The notes: generated from the sequence alone by a model not told the origin. Shown: positions 10,701 to 18,169, numbered from the stretch's first letter. The stretch is DNA of 64,000 nucleotides from Acinetobacter chinensis (GCF_002165375.2 NZ_CP032134.1:2542001-2606000); one strand, 5' to 3'. Numbers and translations are program-made.

Positions 10701-12551
10701 GGCAGCCCCCCCCTTACCGCCTTTACCACCGATAGCTAATGAAACTGGACCTGCCGCCACTGACGTACTGCCATTACCACCACCACCACCAATAGACTGA
10801 GCAAGGATTGCAGATGAATTGGTTGCCTCCTTAGAACCTGTAGTGATATTTCCAGACTGGGTGACCTCTACTGCATCCGCTTTGTTACCTTCCCCACCTT
10901 CTGCGCCTATTGCTGCCAAACCAATTGCTGTACCACCATTACCACCACCTCCACCAATAGATTGAGCCAGGATTCCATACGAAAATGAACCCTTTGTAAT
11001 CAACTGACTGGCTTGATTATCCACAACAACTTTTCCACCATAGCCACCAACATTCCCTTTTGCAGCTAAAGTGACCAGGCCAGCACCAAACTTACCGCTA
11101 CCACCTCCACCACCTAAGGACTGAGCAATAATTGCTGAAGACTCATTCTTGCCATTCATCGTAATACTGGATTTATTATTAATTGTTACTTTATCCGCAT
11201 CACCACCAGAACCACCGGAACCTCCCAACGCGGCAATCCCTACAGCATAGCCACTATTACCCCCTGAACCGCCGATTGACTGCCCTAAAATTCCTGTAGA
11301 TTCATCACCATTAGAAACGATAGTCGTATTTTTATCAGTTGAGATTTCAACTGATCCTGCTTTTCCTGCACTGCTTCCCTTTCCTTGATGTGAAACAATA
11401 CCGACTGAGCCACCAGCATCTCCGCCACGACCTCCTTCACTCACAGCTAAAACTCCTACAGAATTTTTGCCATGAGTAATAATTTCCAGGCTATCCGTTT
11501 GAATAACTGCCTTTCCTGCTTCACCGCCTGGATTGCCATTTCCACCCTGCGCATTTGCAGCAGCATATGATCCACCGCCATCGCCGCCAGTCCCGCCCCT
11601 GGAGGCTGCATAAAGCCCAATCGACTCACCTGTGGTTTCAATTTTTAACTTTGAAACATTAAGCACAGCATCAGAAGCATCACCACCCGCACCACCAGCT
11701 TTACCTTTTCCACCTAAATAATATGATCCACCCTTACCGCCTTTACCGCCTTCATTGACAGCCTGAATCGCAATTCCATTATTATTTTTAACTGTTGTCT
11801 GATTTTTCCCCTGCCCTTTCACAATGACATTAAGACTGTCATTTATTGCAGCAGGACTCGCAGCTTCAGCTTTTGTTGTCGGTGAAAAATTCATTGTTAA
11901 GTCATAAGATGGAATCTTAACAGTAAATTTCTCCTCATCAGCCGAATCATATGCCACAGTTGCAGTCACAGTTCTGGCAGGCGTATTGACGGATGGATCT
12001 GAATTTTTCTGGGTACTTTCAACAACAGTATATTCTGTCAGTTTCTGTTTATCTTTTGGCGTTAAAGTAATTGTTTTTATATGCGTATCACTGCCTGATG
12101 TCGCTTTAAATTTCATGACGACAACACCAGTGTTTACATCAATACTGGCAGCACCATCAGCAACATAAGTTAATCCCACATCCCCTCCAGGCTTACCTGA
12201 AGTTGGAGGTACAAACAGCACACCCGTTCTGCCATTTTTACCATCTTCAGCTTTCGCTTTCGCACCTATCGCTTTATTATCACTGTTACTGTAAGTGCTC
12301 GACCCAAGCGTGATTGTCTGTGTAAAATTATTGCTGTCTGTACAATTTATTGCGGTATTTGAAGTTGGTTTGCATGTTTTAACTGCATCATACGCATAAG
12401 CATTAACCCCTATCACGGGCAGTGCTAACAAAAATGCTGACTGTAAAGCTGTTTTAGCTGTTGATCTTTTCCCTTTTCTTTTTACATTCTCAGCAACAGC
12501 AACCCATGCCCCAAGAGTTTCATTCCATATAATGCGATATACATGATTCAT
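1728..12551 (-). CDS. giant classical (type Va) autotransporter with AQSIGGGGGNGG repeats
   Basis: The product has 3607 residues. The N-terminus (MNHVYRIIWNETLGAWVAVAE) is an ESPR extended signal region, followed by a basic stretch and a hydrophobic core to about residue 53. From about residue 270 to 2890 the passenger is a chain of 60-80-residue units. Each carries a core such as GILAQSIGGGGGNGG followed by a short beta-rich stretch; I count about 38 recognisable cores plus degenerate ones at both ends. A Ser/Gly/Thr-rich linker lies near residues 2004-2045. The last roughly 290 residues form the autotransporter beta-domain and end in LEVRW with a terminal aromatic residue. This architecture fits a surface-exposed adhesin or biofilm factor, but that role is inferred. 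A GGGGA ribosome binding site lies 7 bases before the ATG. No trimeric YadA-type anchor is present, so it is not an Ata-like protein. Confidence 0.93.
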   Translation of the reverse strand: MNHVYRIIWNETLGAWVAVAENVKRKGKRSTAKTALQSAFLLALPVIGVNAYAYDAVKTCKPTSNTAINCTDSNNFTQTITLGSSTYSNSDNKAIGAKAKAEDGKNGRTGVLFVPPTSGKPGGDVGLTYVADGAASIDVNTGVVVMKFKATSGSDTHIKTITLTPKDKQKLTEYTVVESTQKNSDPSVNTPARTVTATVAYDSADEEKFTVKIPSYDLTMNFSPTTKAEAASPAAINDSLNVIVKGQGKNQTTVKNNNGIAIQAVNEGGKGGKGGSYYLGGKGKAGGAGGDASDAVLNVSKLKIETTGESIGLYAASRGGTGGDGGGSYAAANAQGGNGNPGGEAGKAVIQTDSLEIITHGKNSVGVLAVSEGGRGGDAGGSVGIVSHQGKGSSAGKAGSVEISTDKNTTIVSNGDESTGILGQSIGGSGGNSGYAVGIAALGGSGGSGGDADKVTINNKSSITMNGKNESSAIIAQSLGGGGGSGKFGAGLVTLAAKGNVGGYGGKVVVDNQASQLITKGSFSYGILAQSIGGGGGNGGTAIGLAAIGAEGGEGNKADAVEVTQSGNITTGSKEATNSSAILAQSIGGGGGNGSTSVAAGPVSLAIGGKGGKGGAAGAVTVDMQSGKLITSGTDSSGIRAQSIGGGGGNGGVAVSAGAGVGITANIALGGNGAEGGVGGAVNVKAQSGSIETSGDLSTGVLAQSIGGGGGNGGITVAASVSSSLISANVALGGAGGKGGKASTVEVDNAAFITTTGNSSTGILAQSVGGGGGNGGIAVSGSIGPSVLNANIALGGKGGAGGQADTVKIINKAQIVTSGSSSSAIVSQSIGGAGGNAGGAVAASLGSANAVNLAIGGKGGAGGKAGVAKVENDADYIETNGDNSSAIVAQSIGGDGGNGGFAGAADIMGGNSIGLSFGGAGSAGAEANNAIVNSTGEIATRGNNSSAIVAQSIGGTGGNGGLALAVKAGGNGVFAANVALGGAGGAGGQSKGVSVTANKSKNSAVNTATLSTAGNNAIGILAQSIGGSGGNGGFSVAGTALTGGGYSAGVALGGGSGDGGKSGSVTIETDHNIVTEGDASTAIVAQSIGGDGGNGGFAISAGLDVKAASANVSLGGGAGAGGTSGSVNVNSYGSMITNGSGSAGIIAQSLGGSGGNGGFAVSGGAAIGGTVSVGLGGSGAIGGKAGAVSVKAGTKKNEQITKTSGESSTGVLAQSLGGDGGNGGFSIAAGASANLYPSASVGVSLGGKGGNGGTAGSVTLVSSNTVITEGNLSSGLQAQSIGGSGGNGGFSVAGSAALSLEGAAGAISVALGGGSGKGGNSGNVKLNSDGDIETFGNSSHGVVAQSIGGDGGTGGFAAGLSLSASLEGAPAFSSAVTVGGNGGTGGKSGEVKVTVDNDIVTHGNNSFGIIAQSIGGSGGDGGFSTSVSLALSAKQAISLGASVGGNGGDANTANTVSVNNSGSIETTGNSSSAILAQSINGSGGNGGFAANLSGAFAQELALSASVSVGGKGGNAAGYDASTKKNSTAPVNNVSVRNIASIDANTPVLDQVQSIATAGSYSNGILAQSIGGDGGNGGLSIAGSIAGSLDSTAAGVSVSVGGQGGNGGRAGNVGVVNKNYVIATEGVGSSAIVGQSIGGEGGNGGLSVAASIAVNAKAGTGKALALSASVGGFGGNGNTAGEVSIDSDNSQILAESKPDQPIYTILTEGADSQGILAQSIGGGGGNGGLSGSFALSISKDNSAPAASISIGGWGGDGNTSDTVTVHSKDNIATFGNGSSGIAAQSIAGAGGNGGFGLSVAASSNLSEDKKALSASVAVGGFGGNGDAAGKVNVDSEGLINTFGSYSNGVLAQSIGGGGGNGGMAMTVDASLAKNSMGLSASVGGWGGTGGTGGAVDVKRLGDIATDGERAAGILAQSIGGGGGNGGNSYSGSVYIDSPKNTDKATNITASVGGFGGSGNTADIVTVNSIGNIFTSGMLSSAIQAQSIGGGGGNGGNASTMTLKLQCGDLCKDSSSSNTGNSNSGNTGTSGGSSTSGSSSTAASTAKSDTNISFSVGGWGGIGNDADDVNVTSSGILATSGRGSHGIYAQSIGGGGGDGGTSIVESKVFNLTKDGTKLLNPSDIQLNDNKLTFALGVGGYKGAAGQSGEVHVEHAGVIVTEGDNAKGIFAQAIGGGGGNGGDTSGATVGVGGGAFQEELAAGMSALAGVLGQDWDTSNLTGAAGNADLVSVVTKQTQLAGDIQNIIYTKGNRADAIFAQSVGGGGGVGGTASAKLAIGGDGGTAGNGGRVVVENALSLFTDGLFSRGIFAQSIGGGGGTGGDIEKKATVGIGGSGKNAGNADTVTVDNDAGILTKGDGAQGILAQSIGGGGGTGGSVEQATIAIGGGILANVLDEISDAKVKGTPVFTTATGGDGQIVTVTNSTKGTIETQGERAAAIQAQSIGGGGGVGGNASGSVSVGGFGSAAGNGQNVILGNEGILRTFGKNSSAIVAQSIGGGGGDGGSSDGGVDTKDNTTKEAFISVGGNGAHAGNAGQVTVTNLSELIYTEAENSRGILAQSIGGGGGQGGSSYGIDIAGTIGGAANTVKEKLGSIGLGSGATASVISAMTSVSGLVSTAQGVISAPLQDYFNSMKNAIAGGNASGVTVKNTGKDGLIITKGNGADAIVAQSIGGGGGTSGSASGILIAGAATGAQGNAGTVVVENDGGLYTEGEHAAAIVAQSIGGGGGLSSGLDQMAVYAELGSSSASGLGDAVTVKNTGAINTTGRLSQAIIAQSISGGGGSIGLSEQLLLGGTSTSKSHAKDVSVNNSGYIETETDGSSAIVAQSIGGGGGFAAATQQVLTEGQGSGNSGNINISNVAAAGAESTGIYTAGRYAHGIVAQSVAGGGGYANLMDTTGNLTGFFAGSAGGTGTAGNVTVNQQGNIATKGQGSYSIFAQSQGSTNGNINISIGKDSVLIGGEGTGAAIGMFDGANNLLSNAGYLTALGQTEGLYLDENMQLAAAGWLDANAVNAGTGNDNVVNSGFMTGSLWLDDGRNTLTNTLNAWLLAGKTIQMNLAGAAVKGEAVNEGSWAVGGVNRVDSTYLDGNFTQTDSGILHWDYDLDRGSVQPVATAGLRSLMSTGTGSTSSLGASDIMSVTGTATLGGTISVNLLNPEKVTPGLFNQTLVSATNVVDTGFTVSAVPSAVALFNKVVTANSSSIQADIDFARTTLTENGQHLGRAINAIQLAQVSPEFEPVAAALLYRPDISALQTAYNSISGEGNAAILQTAFNHGHGVLNDVSAQADYWNSRTAYARHNDVYTVICDQSTPDGAKCIDNSLWRVWISGQNGKTEINRDRDSGAAAYAGTSYRTVAGLDYALNKNTLLGLAFGNAKTQFAVEDRATTGLAETNSLAFYVNKNLDRMYIKGALSYDWLDASTKRFAMVEGSDVPVIPVAGISSDLQAEFEGNTMNLRTEAGYKLAWKKLNITPFAGLQVSAVNVDSTSETATDGSQALGLVYSGNNAYSVPLFAGAQFDTTFMFSEGSIQPYARLSLAHDFSTKRSMEAQFASAPGYKFEVQGAVPEKNTLDVSAGFKMMSITNLSFYGQFNGQYSEKGAKNEGGSLGLEVRW
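3700..11300 (-). repeat. about 38 coding repeats with the core AQSIGGGGGNGG
   Basis: The repeats are read from protein and DNA: on the plus strand each appears as a run of ccaccg-type triplets followed by aat(c/g)ga(c/t)tg. The period is about 170-230 bases. Copies differ in the residues after the glycine core (FAVS, FSIA, LSVA, TSIV and so on), so they are diverged rather than recent exact duplications. Confidence 0.88.
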
Positions 12552-13080
12552 TTTTATGTCCCCAGTGCAAACTTATAATCAGGACTGTTCATAGATCAAT
12601 GCATATCAAATCATCAGCACCGCAAACATTATTCACAAAAAGAAGATCCTTTTCTCCTGTTGGGAATAAGTTCAAATAAACAGAAATGACCAAGTTATTA
12701 ATAGAAATAATTCAGCCACGCATGAAGCATGCGTAATAAACGGCTCATTAGAGCACCTGGCTGACAAAATGAATATCACTAGAAATGGGGATTAATTACA
12801 AAAATATATACTGATTAATCAGTAAATCATTCAGTATATAAAAGCCTCAATAATTCAAAATAAACCGGATAATTAAATTAAGTCATTAGTAATCAACAAA
12901 ATGATTATAATCAGAATAATCAAACAGTAATTATTGATTATATTTCACACATTACAAAGGATGATTTTATAAAAACATATCAGCCACATAATATAATTCA
13001 CTTTTATCATGATTTTTTTCATATTTATTTTAGAAAAATATAATCCATATATCGGATCAGTACATCCCTGTACATTAATC
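12552..13080. other. A+T-rich intergenic region upstream of the autotransporter gene
   Basis: No gene is visible. The stretch lies downstream of the siderophore decarboxylase and upstream of the autotransporter start, so it should hold the autotransporter promoter. The only clear structure is the nested dyad at 12805-12840. I saw no strong terminator after the decarboxylase gene. Confidence 0.6.
12805..12840. promoter_or_regulatory. nested inverted repeats, possible regulator site
   Basis: The arms TATATACTGA (12805-12814) and TCAGTATATA (12831-12840) are exact reverse complements. Inside lies a 14-base palindrome ACTGATTAATCAGT (12810-12823). Three copies of the ACTGA/TCAGT half-site are thus phased over 36 bases, about 250 bases before the autotransporter start. 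Binding of a regulator is an inference. Confidence 0.4.
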
Positions 13081-14247
13081 TTATTCTAAATAAAACGTTC
13101 GCAATGGCGGATAACCATTAAATTCAACCGATGCATAAGAAGTGGTATATGCACCTGTACTTAACCAGTACAGGCGATCACCAATGACCAGATCCAAAGG
13201 CAACTGATATGGAATTTTTTCATACATAATATCGGTTGAGTCACAGGTTGGACCTGCCAGTACAACTTTGGACTGTTCTGCCTGAGGCTGCATTTTAGGC
13301 GTATAAATCGGATATTTGGTTGTCTCACCCAGGGTTTCAATTAAACCGTTAAATACCCCAACATCTGTATAAATCCAGCGTTTTGAGTCTTTTTCAGATT
13401 TATTTGAAATTAAAACAATTTCAGAAACAATCACACCCGCATCACCAACAAGTGAGCGCCCTGGCTCTAAAAACAGTGTAATTTCCCGGTTAAAATTATG
13501 TTTCAGATACATTTTAATCTGTTCAGCATAAGCCTGAATACTGTTGATTTCTGACAGATAGCGGGCTGGAAATCCACCTCCCATATTAATCAGTTCAAGC
13601 TGAATCTGATGCTGATTTTCCAGCGTTTCAAAAACTGATTTTACTGTATCCAGTGCTGTACGCCAGACAGTAACTTCCTTTTGCTGACTCCCCACATGAA
13701 AAGAGACACCATAAGGTTTTAATCCCAGTTTTTTTGCTTCAACCATTAAATCCACTGCCATGGCAGGGTCACAGCCAAACTTTCTGGACAAAGGCCATTC
13801 TGCTGTAGTTCCTGATTCGACCAGCACCCTGACAAAGACACGGGAACCTGGTGCAAACTGTGCAATCTGCTCAAGATCTGCACGGGCATCTGTCACAAAC
13901 AGTCTAACCCCCTGATCATAGGCATATTGAACATCGACCGCTTTTTTAATGGTATTTCCAAAAGAAATCCGTTCCGGTGACACGCCACTTTCCAGAACAC
14001 GATCCAGTTCATAAGTGGAAGCGACATCAAAGTTTGAACCGATATTTTTCAGACGCTGAATAATTTCACGACCTGGATTTGCTTTGACTGCATAAAAAAC
14101 GGTTGCAGATGGAAAGCACTGTTTCAGTTCCTCATATTTAAACTGGATACGATCCAGATCGACCACTAAAAATGGACTGTTTTTCATTGCAGAAAAGTTC
14201 TGAATTTTTTTCCATTGTTGTGATGAATAGTAATGTTCTAACTGCAT
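13081..14247 (-). CDS. PLP-dependent ornithine/lysine decarboxylase (group IV, alanine racemase fold)
   Basis: This 388-residue enzyme should decarboxylate ornithine to putrescine or lysine to cadaverine. The PLP lysine is in VFYAVKANP, the glycine loop and phosphate site are in FEPGRSLVGDAG, and the catalytic cysteine is in GPTCDSTD, as in eukaryotic-type ornithine decarboxylases. The open frame runs back to 14397, but I start at 14247 because family members begin a few residues before this point and are about 390 long. It is the last gene of the entC-entE-entB-carrier row, 125 bases after the carrier protein. The context suggests it supplies the diamine backbone of the siderophore. Sequence alone does not decide between ornithine and lysine. 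Confidence 0.88.
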   Translation of the reverse strand: MQLEHYYSSQQWKKIQNFSAMKNSPFLVVDLDRIQFKYEELKQCFPSATVFYAVKANPGREIIQRLKNIGSNFDVASTYELDRVLESGVSPERISFGNTIKKAVDVQYAYDQGVRLFVTDARADLEQIAQFAPGSRVFVRVLVESGTTAEWPLSRKFGCDPAMAVDLMVEAKKLGLKPYGVSFHVGSQQKEVTVWRTALDTVKSVFETLENQHQIQLELINMGGGFPARYLSEINSIQAYAEQIKMYLKHNFNREITLFLEPGRSLVGDAGVIVSEIVLISNKSEKDSKRWIYTDVGVFNGLIETLGETTKYPIYTPKMQPQAEQSKVVLAGPTCDSTDIMYEKIPYQLPLDLVIGDRLYWLSTGAYTTSYASVEFNGYPPLRTFYLE

Positions 14248-14372
14248 AGGAAATCCATTATTTTTCAATTTTATGATGAGATGGCATACGTTTTTAACCA
14301 TCAGAAGGTCTGGAGCAGTGCTGTGACTCAATCCAGGCTCAGCACCGCAAACTGAATTGCTGCCTACAGAAT

Positions 14373-14603
14373 TTATTGATTTAAGCGCTGTAACCATCCA
14401 GTCACTGTCGGGTTTTCAACCAGATCCTGAAACTCAACGCTGATGCCAGAAGCTCGCCAGACACTGACCAGTGTCATCAGACTCATAGAATCCAGTCCCA
14501 GCATGAACAGATCATCGTCATCCTGAATCTCCTGAGCATCTATATTGAGCTGCTTTGCAACGATCTGACGTATTTCTTCCAGATCCAGTCGGGTTGCATT
14601 CAT
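14373..14603 (-). CDS. stand-alone aryl carrier protein
   Basis: The 76-residue protein is a four-helix carrier domain. Ser39 in the motif LGLDSMSLM is the site for the phosphopantetheine arm. It corresponds to the C-terminal domain of EntB/VibB/BasF and should carry 2,3-dihydroxybenzoate loaded by the EntE-like ligase. The start at 14603 is chosen because its ATG overlaps the TGA of the isochorismatase gene (ATGA), which suggests coupled translation. The N-terminus LDLEEIRQIVAKQL matches the first carrier helix. It ends LQRLNQ with no further domain. No phosphopantetheinyl transferase gene is seen in the window. Confidence 0.9.
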   Translation of the reverse strand: MNATRLDLEEIRQIVAKQLNIDAQEIQDDDDLFMLGLDSMSLMTLVSVWRASGISVEFQDLVENPTVTGWLQRLNQ

Positions 14604-15250
14604 TTCTGCTCTCCTGAATGAATGTCCTGAATGATGGACGCTGTATCCACCACTCTGGCGCATCTTCCTGCTGCATAATTCAGTGCCATTCTGTGTTCCT
14701 CAAGACTGAAATCTGCCAGTGCATCTCCTGCCAGAAACGCCTGTATATCCAGCATAAAGGCTTCAGCTGCCGTCATCAGACAACCGATATGTGCATAGAC
14801 ACCACAAATGATCAGCTGATCACGGTTTTGCGCTTTGATCTGCTGTTCGAAGTCAATTTTTTTAAATGCGCTGTAACGCCATTTTGTGAGTACAGTATCC
14901 TGCTCTGCAGGTTCCAGGGCAGAGATGATCGGCACTGTTTTTTCACCGGATGCCAGTCCCTTACCCCAGAAATCAGTCAGTAACTGACGGTGTTCAGGTG
15001 TCTGATCGCCTGGCTGTGCGGTGTAATAAACAGGAATGCCTGCTGCATGACACTGATCAATCAGTTTTCGACAATTCTGAATCAGCTCTGGTATAGGCGC
15101 CTGTGTCTGATCATAAAAATCCAGAAAATACTGCTGCATATCGTGAACAAGTAATACTGCCCGATCTGTTTCAATGCGCCAGTTAACTTTATTGACCGGA
15201 AAACTGCCTGTCTGTGGCATGGCATAACCGGCTATACGGGGAATGGTCAT
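14600..15250 (-). CDS. entB: isochorismatase (2,3-dihydro-2,3-dihydroxybenzoate synthase), EntB N-terminal type
   Basis: The 216-residue enzyme hydrolyses isochorismate to 2,3-dihydro-2,3-dihydroxybenzoate and pyruvate. The N-terminal stretch IAGYAMPQTGSFPVNKVNW and the motifs VLLVHDMQQYFLDFY, TKWRYSAFK and GVYAHIGCLMTAAEAFM are those of EntB and DhbB. In those proteins a carrier domain is fused at the C-terminus. Here the protein ends in the linker region (IHSGEQK) and the carrier is a separate gene that overlaps by 4 bases. It lies 16 bases after entE and is surely co-transcribed with it. Confidence 0.95.
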   Translation of the reverse strand: MTIPRIAGYAMPQTGSFPVNKVNWRIETDRAVLLVHDMQQYFLDFYDQTQAPIPELIQNCRKLIDQCHAAGIPVYYTAQPGDQTPEHRQLLTDFWGKGLASGEKTVPIISALEPAEQDTVLTKWRYSAFKKIDFEQQIKAQNRDQLIICGVYAHIGCLMTAAEAFMLDIQAFLAGDALADFSLEEHRMALNYAAGRCARVVDTASIIQDIHSGEQK

Positions 15251-15266
15251 TTTTTTACCTGCAAAT

Positions 15267-16931
15267 TCAATTGGATGCTTTTATAAGACGTTGTCGCAAT
15301 TCTTTTTTGTCGATTTTCCCTAAAGCGGTATAGGGCATATCCTCGACAAATTCGATGTGGTCTGGAATTTTAAAAGTGGCTAAACCTGACTGCTGAACAT
15401 GCTGTCTAAGCTGCATATTTAAACGCACAGGTGCAGGATCATGTGCTTCACGGCGCCACTGAATAAACGCACAGCTTTTTTCACCCAGCATGTGATCCGG
15501 CATAGCAACCAGTGCAGACTGTATGACCTGAGTATGCTGATTCAGCACCTGTTCAACTTCTTCAGTGGCAATTTTTTCTCCACCCCGATTGATTTGGTCT
15601 TTACTTCGACCTTCCACAATAATATTTCCATCAGAAGTCATACGGACCAGATCACCTGTCCGATAAAAACCGTCACGGGTAAATGCTTTGCGGTTATGTT
15701 CTTCTGCTTTGAAATAACCACGTATGGTATAAGGACCTCGGGTCAACAGGTGTCCTGTTTCTCCAGCAGGCAGTTCCTGATCTTCATCATCCACAATTTT
15801 AATTTCATCATCTGCGCTGATGCGGCTTCCCTGCGTGGAAATGATGGTTTCTACAGAATCATCATAGCGGGTATAGTTGACCAGTCCCTCTGCCATACCA
15901 AAGACCTGTTGCAGGCAGCAGTCATAGTCCTCTATCAGTTGTCTAGCCAGTGCATCAGGCAATCGGGCACCACCCACCTGTACCACCTCAAGATCAGCAA
16001 AAATATTTCTGGCACCCTGCTGAACAGCTTCGACCCACTTTGCTGCCAGTGCAGGAACCAGGGCAACATGAGTAACCTTGTGCGTTTGAATAAGTTCAAA
16101 ACATGTTTCAGGTGAAGGCTCTCTGGCAAGAACCAGTGTTCCACCGGCAAAAAACAATCCAAGCGATCCTGCTGAACTTAAACTGAAATTATGTGCTACA
16201 GGCAGTATCATCAGCATGCGGGTGTTTTCATCCAGCTGACAGATTTCAGCACTGGCACGTACACTGTATAAATAGTCATCGTGTGTTCTTGGAATTAATT
16301 TGGGTGTTCCTGTGCTGCCACCAGACAACTGAAAAAATGCAACCTGTCTGGCTGTAATCTCTGCTGTAATCACATACCTGTTCGCAACTGTTGACAGTTC
16401 AGGCCATGCATCAAATTCTGCTGCATTTCCAATGACAATAACCTGTTGCAGTGATGGACAGCGCGACTGGCACTCTCTTGCCAGAGTCCGATAGTCAAAG
16501 CCCATATGCTGTTCAGCACAGATGTAAAGTCTGGCTTCTGTCTGTCCAATAAAATGACTGACTTCAGCATATCGGTGTGCAGGCAGACTCATAACCGGAC
16601 GCATCCCAATACGGATTGAGGCAAAATACGCAATAAAAAATTCTGCAATATTCGGCAGCTGAATCACGACGCTGTCACCTGTCTGGTAGCCTTTCTGCGC
16701 AAGATATACAGCGAACAGATTCACCTTTTGTGCCAGTTCAGCATAAGTAATATGGCAATCAGCGCAGATAATGGCTGTACGTGTGGCATATTTCTGAACA
16801 CAGTCGTCAAAGAACTGGCTGATGGTCTGCCCCTGCCAGTAACCTTTGGCAATATAACGCTCTACAAACTCAGGCGGATACGGCACGATTCCTTCCCTGA
16901 GTTTCGCTTCAATAAGTTGATGATCTGACAT
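15267..16931 (-). CDS. entE: 2,3-dihydroxybenzoate-AMP ligase (EntE/DhbE type)
   Basis: The 554-residue adenylating enzyme activates 2,3-dihydroxybenzoate with ATP and loads it on the aryl carrier protein. The phosphate loop is FQLSGGSTGTPKLIPRTHDD; later core motifs are FGMAEGLVNYTR, YRTGDLV and the C-terminal GKIDKKEL, which contains the catalytic lysine. Length matches EntE and BasE. It lies 12 bases after entC. Aryl specificity is inferred from the close match of the LSGGSTGTPKLIPRTH region to EntE and from the neighbouring entA/entB genes, which make 2,3-dihydroxybenzoate, not salicylate. Confidence 0.95.
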   Translation of the reverse strand: MSDHQLIEAKLREGIVPYPPEFVERYIAKGYWQGQTISQFFDDCVQKYATRTAIICADCHITYAELAQKVNLFAVYLAQKGYQTGDSVVIQLPNIAEFFIAYFASIRIGMRPVMSLPAHRYAEVSHFIGQTEARLYICAEQHMGFDYRTLARECQSRCPSLQQVIVIGNAAEFDAWPELSTVANRYVITAEITARQVAFFQLSGGSTGTPKLIPRTHDDYLYSVRASAEICQLDENTRMLMILPVAHNFSLSSAGSLGLFFAGGTLVLAREPSPETCFELIQTHKVTHVALVPALAAKWVEAVQQGARNIFADLEVVQVGGARLPDALARQLIEDYDCCLQQVFGMAEGLVNYTRYDDSVETIISTQGSRISADDEIKIVDDEDQELPAGETGHLLTRGPYTIRGYFKAEEHNRKAFTRDGFYRTGDLVRMTSDGNIIVEGRSKDQINRGGEKIATEEVEQVLNQHTQVIQSALVAMPDHMLGEKSCAFIQWRREAHDPAPVRLNMQLRQHVQQSGLATFKIPDHIEFVEDMPYTALGKIDKKELRQRLIKASN

Positions 16932-16942
16932 GAAAAAACCTG

Positions 16943-18169
16943 TTAGTTGAAGACCAGTTCTTCAGCTTTTAAACCCAAAGCATTGAACATTGTTTTAAAT
17001 TTTGCAGCGGTTTCACTCAGCTCAAGTTCAGGTTGTGAGGCTTCCACAATGCCTGCACCTGCATACAGTCGGGCTGACTGATCACGGATACGGCCACAAC
17101 GGACATTGACTGACCATGCACCATTGCCATGAGCATCACTCCATCCCATCGTGCCGGCAAAAAGATTGCGCTGGAAAGGTTCCAGCTCTGAAATCAGGCT
17201 TCTTGCCAGCTGAGCAGGCTGTCCGCATACCGCAGGGGTCGGATGTAAAACAGAAACAAGGTCAAAAATATGCTGTTCAGGGTCTTTCAGTTTGCCCTGA
17301 ACAGGAGTCGCCAGATGCCATAAGGTCTGGGTTTTAATTAAGGAGGGTGTTTTTGGAATATTCAGGGTTTTACATAAAGGAGAAAGTAAATCTGCAATGG
17401 ATTCGATCACGAGCCGATGTTCATAATGATCTTTGGCTGAGGCTAAAAGGCGTTCAGCCTGTGCCTGATCTTCAGCATGATTTTCACTGCGGATCAGTGT
17501 TCCTGCAACAGGATGGCTGAAAACATTTTCATTCTGCTTTGCCACCAGCAGTTCTGGACTGGCTCCCATAAACCATCCATTTTTCTGAGGATTCTGTGCC
17601 AGAGCAAAAGTATATCCCTCAGGATTGGACATCAATAAACGGGAAAACAGCTCGACAATATTAATTTTTTCAGTGGTTTTTAAATCTATGGCACGTGCCA
17701 GAACTGCTTTTTTCAGTTCAGTTTTCTGCATGATTTCAACCAGCTTTCTGACCCCATCCACGTAGTCTGCATGTTGTGGCAGCAGCTTTGCTTCCGTATT
17801 TTCTGCACACAATGTGGTGCAGCTGACCTCAGCAATATCTGCTAAGTGTGTGTTCCTGGCTTCCGCAATGGAGAGTTCAGGCAAGTCACGGTTATCAAAT
17901 GGCAGACTGCCTACAATAATCAGCTCAGAGTTGTCTGTTTCCTGAATCTGATCGGTCAGCTGCTGTTTTGCCTGCTCTAACCATTTTTTTTGCTGCTCCA
18001 GAAAATTTAGATTTTCAGACCGCTCAAAATCAATATTCCTGATCATTTTTTTACTGGAAATCATGCCTGTCGGAGTTGCAAAGACAAAGCCTGGAATACC
18101 TTCTTCCAGCAGTTCTTCCCTTTTGATTCCAATTGCATTTTTAAATACAGATGGTTCTACTGACAACAT
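16943..18169 (-). CDS. entC: isochorismate synthase (EntC/DhbC type)
   Basis: This 408-residue chorismate-binding enzyme converts chorismate to isochorismate, the first step of catechol synthesis. Typical motifs are KKAVLARAIDL, GWFMGASPELL, HPVAGTLIR, HLATPVQGKL, HPTPAVCGQP and AGTMGWSDAHGNG. The frame can also start at a GTG at 18181. I prefer the ATG at 18169, which has a GAGAG stretch 5 to 9 bases upstream. It heads the leftward operon entC-entE-entB-carrier-decarboxylase. A strong Fur box lies about 110 bases upstream, between it and the divergent entA. Confidence 0.95.
   Translation of the reverse strand: MLSVEPSVFKNAIGIKREELLEEGIPGFVFATPTGMISSKKMIRNIDFERSENLNFLEQQKKWLEQAKQQLTDQIQETDNSELIIVGSLPFDNRDLPELSIAEARNTHLADIAEVSCTTLCAENTEAKLLPQHADYVDGVRKLVEIMQKTELKKAVLARAIDLKTTEKINIVELFSRLLMSNPEGYTFALAQNPQKNGWFMGASPELLVAKQNENVFSHPVAGTLIRSENHAEDQAQAERLLASAKDHYEHRLVIESIADLLSPLCKTLNIPKTPSLIKTQTLWHLATPVQGKLKDPEQHIFDLVSVLHPTPAVCGQPAQLARSLISELEPFQRNLFAGTMGWSDAHGNGAWSVNVRCGRIRDQSARLYAGAGIVEASQPELELSETAAKFKTMFNALGLKAEELVFN

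Noticed and set aside
3700..11300. Regularly spaced repeats resembling a CRISPR or satellite array
   Set aside because: The period is about 200 bases, the frame is open throughout and the repeats are diverged at codon level. They are protein-coding repeats; no cas genes are present.
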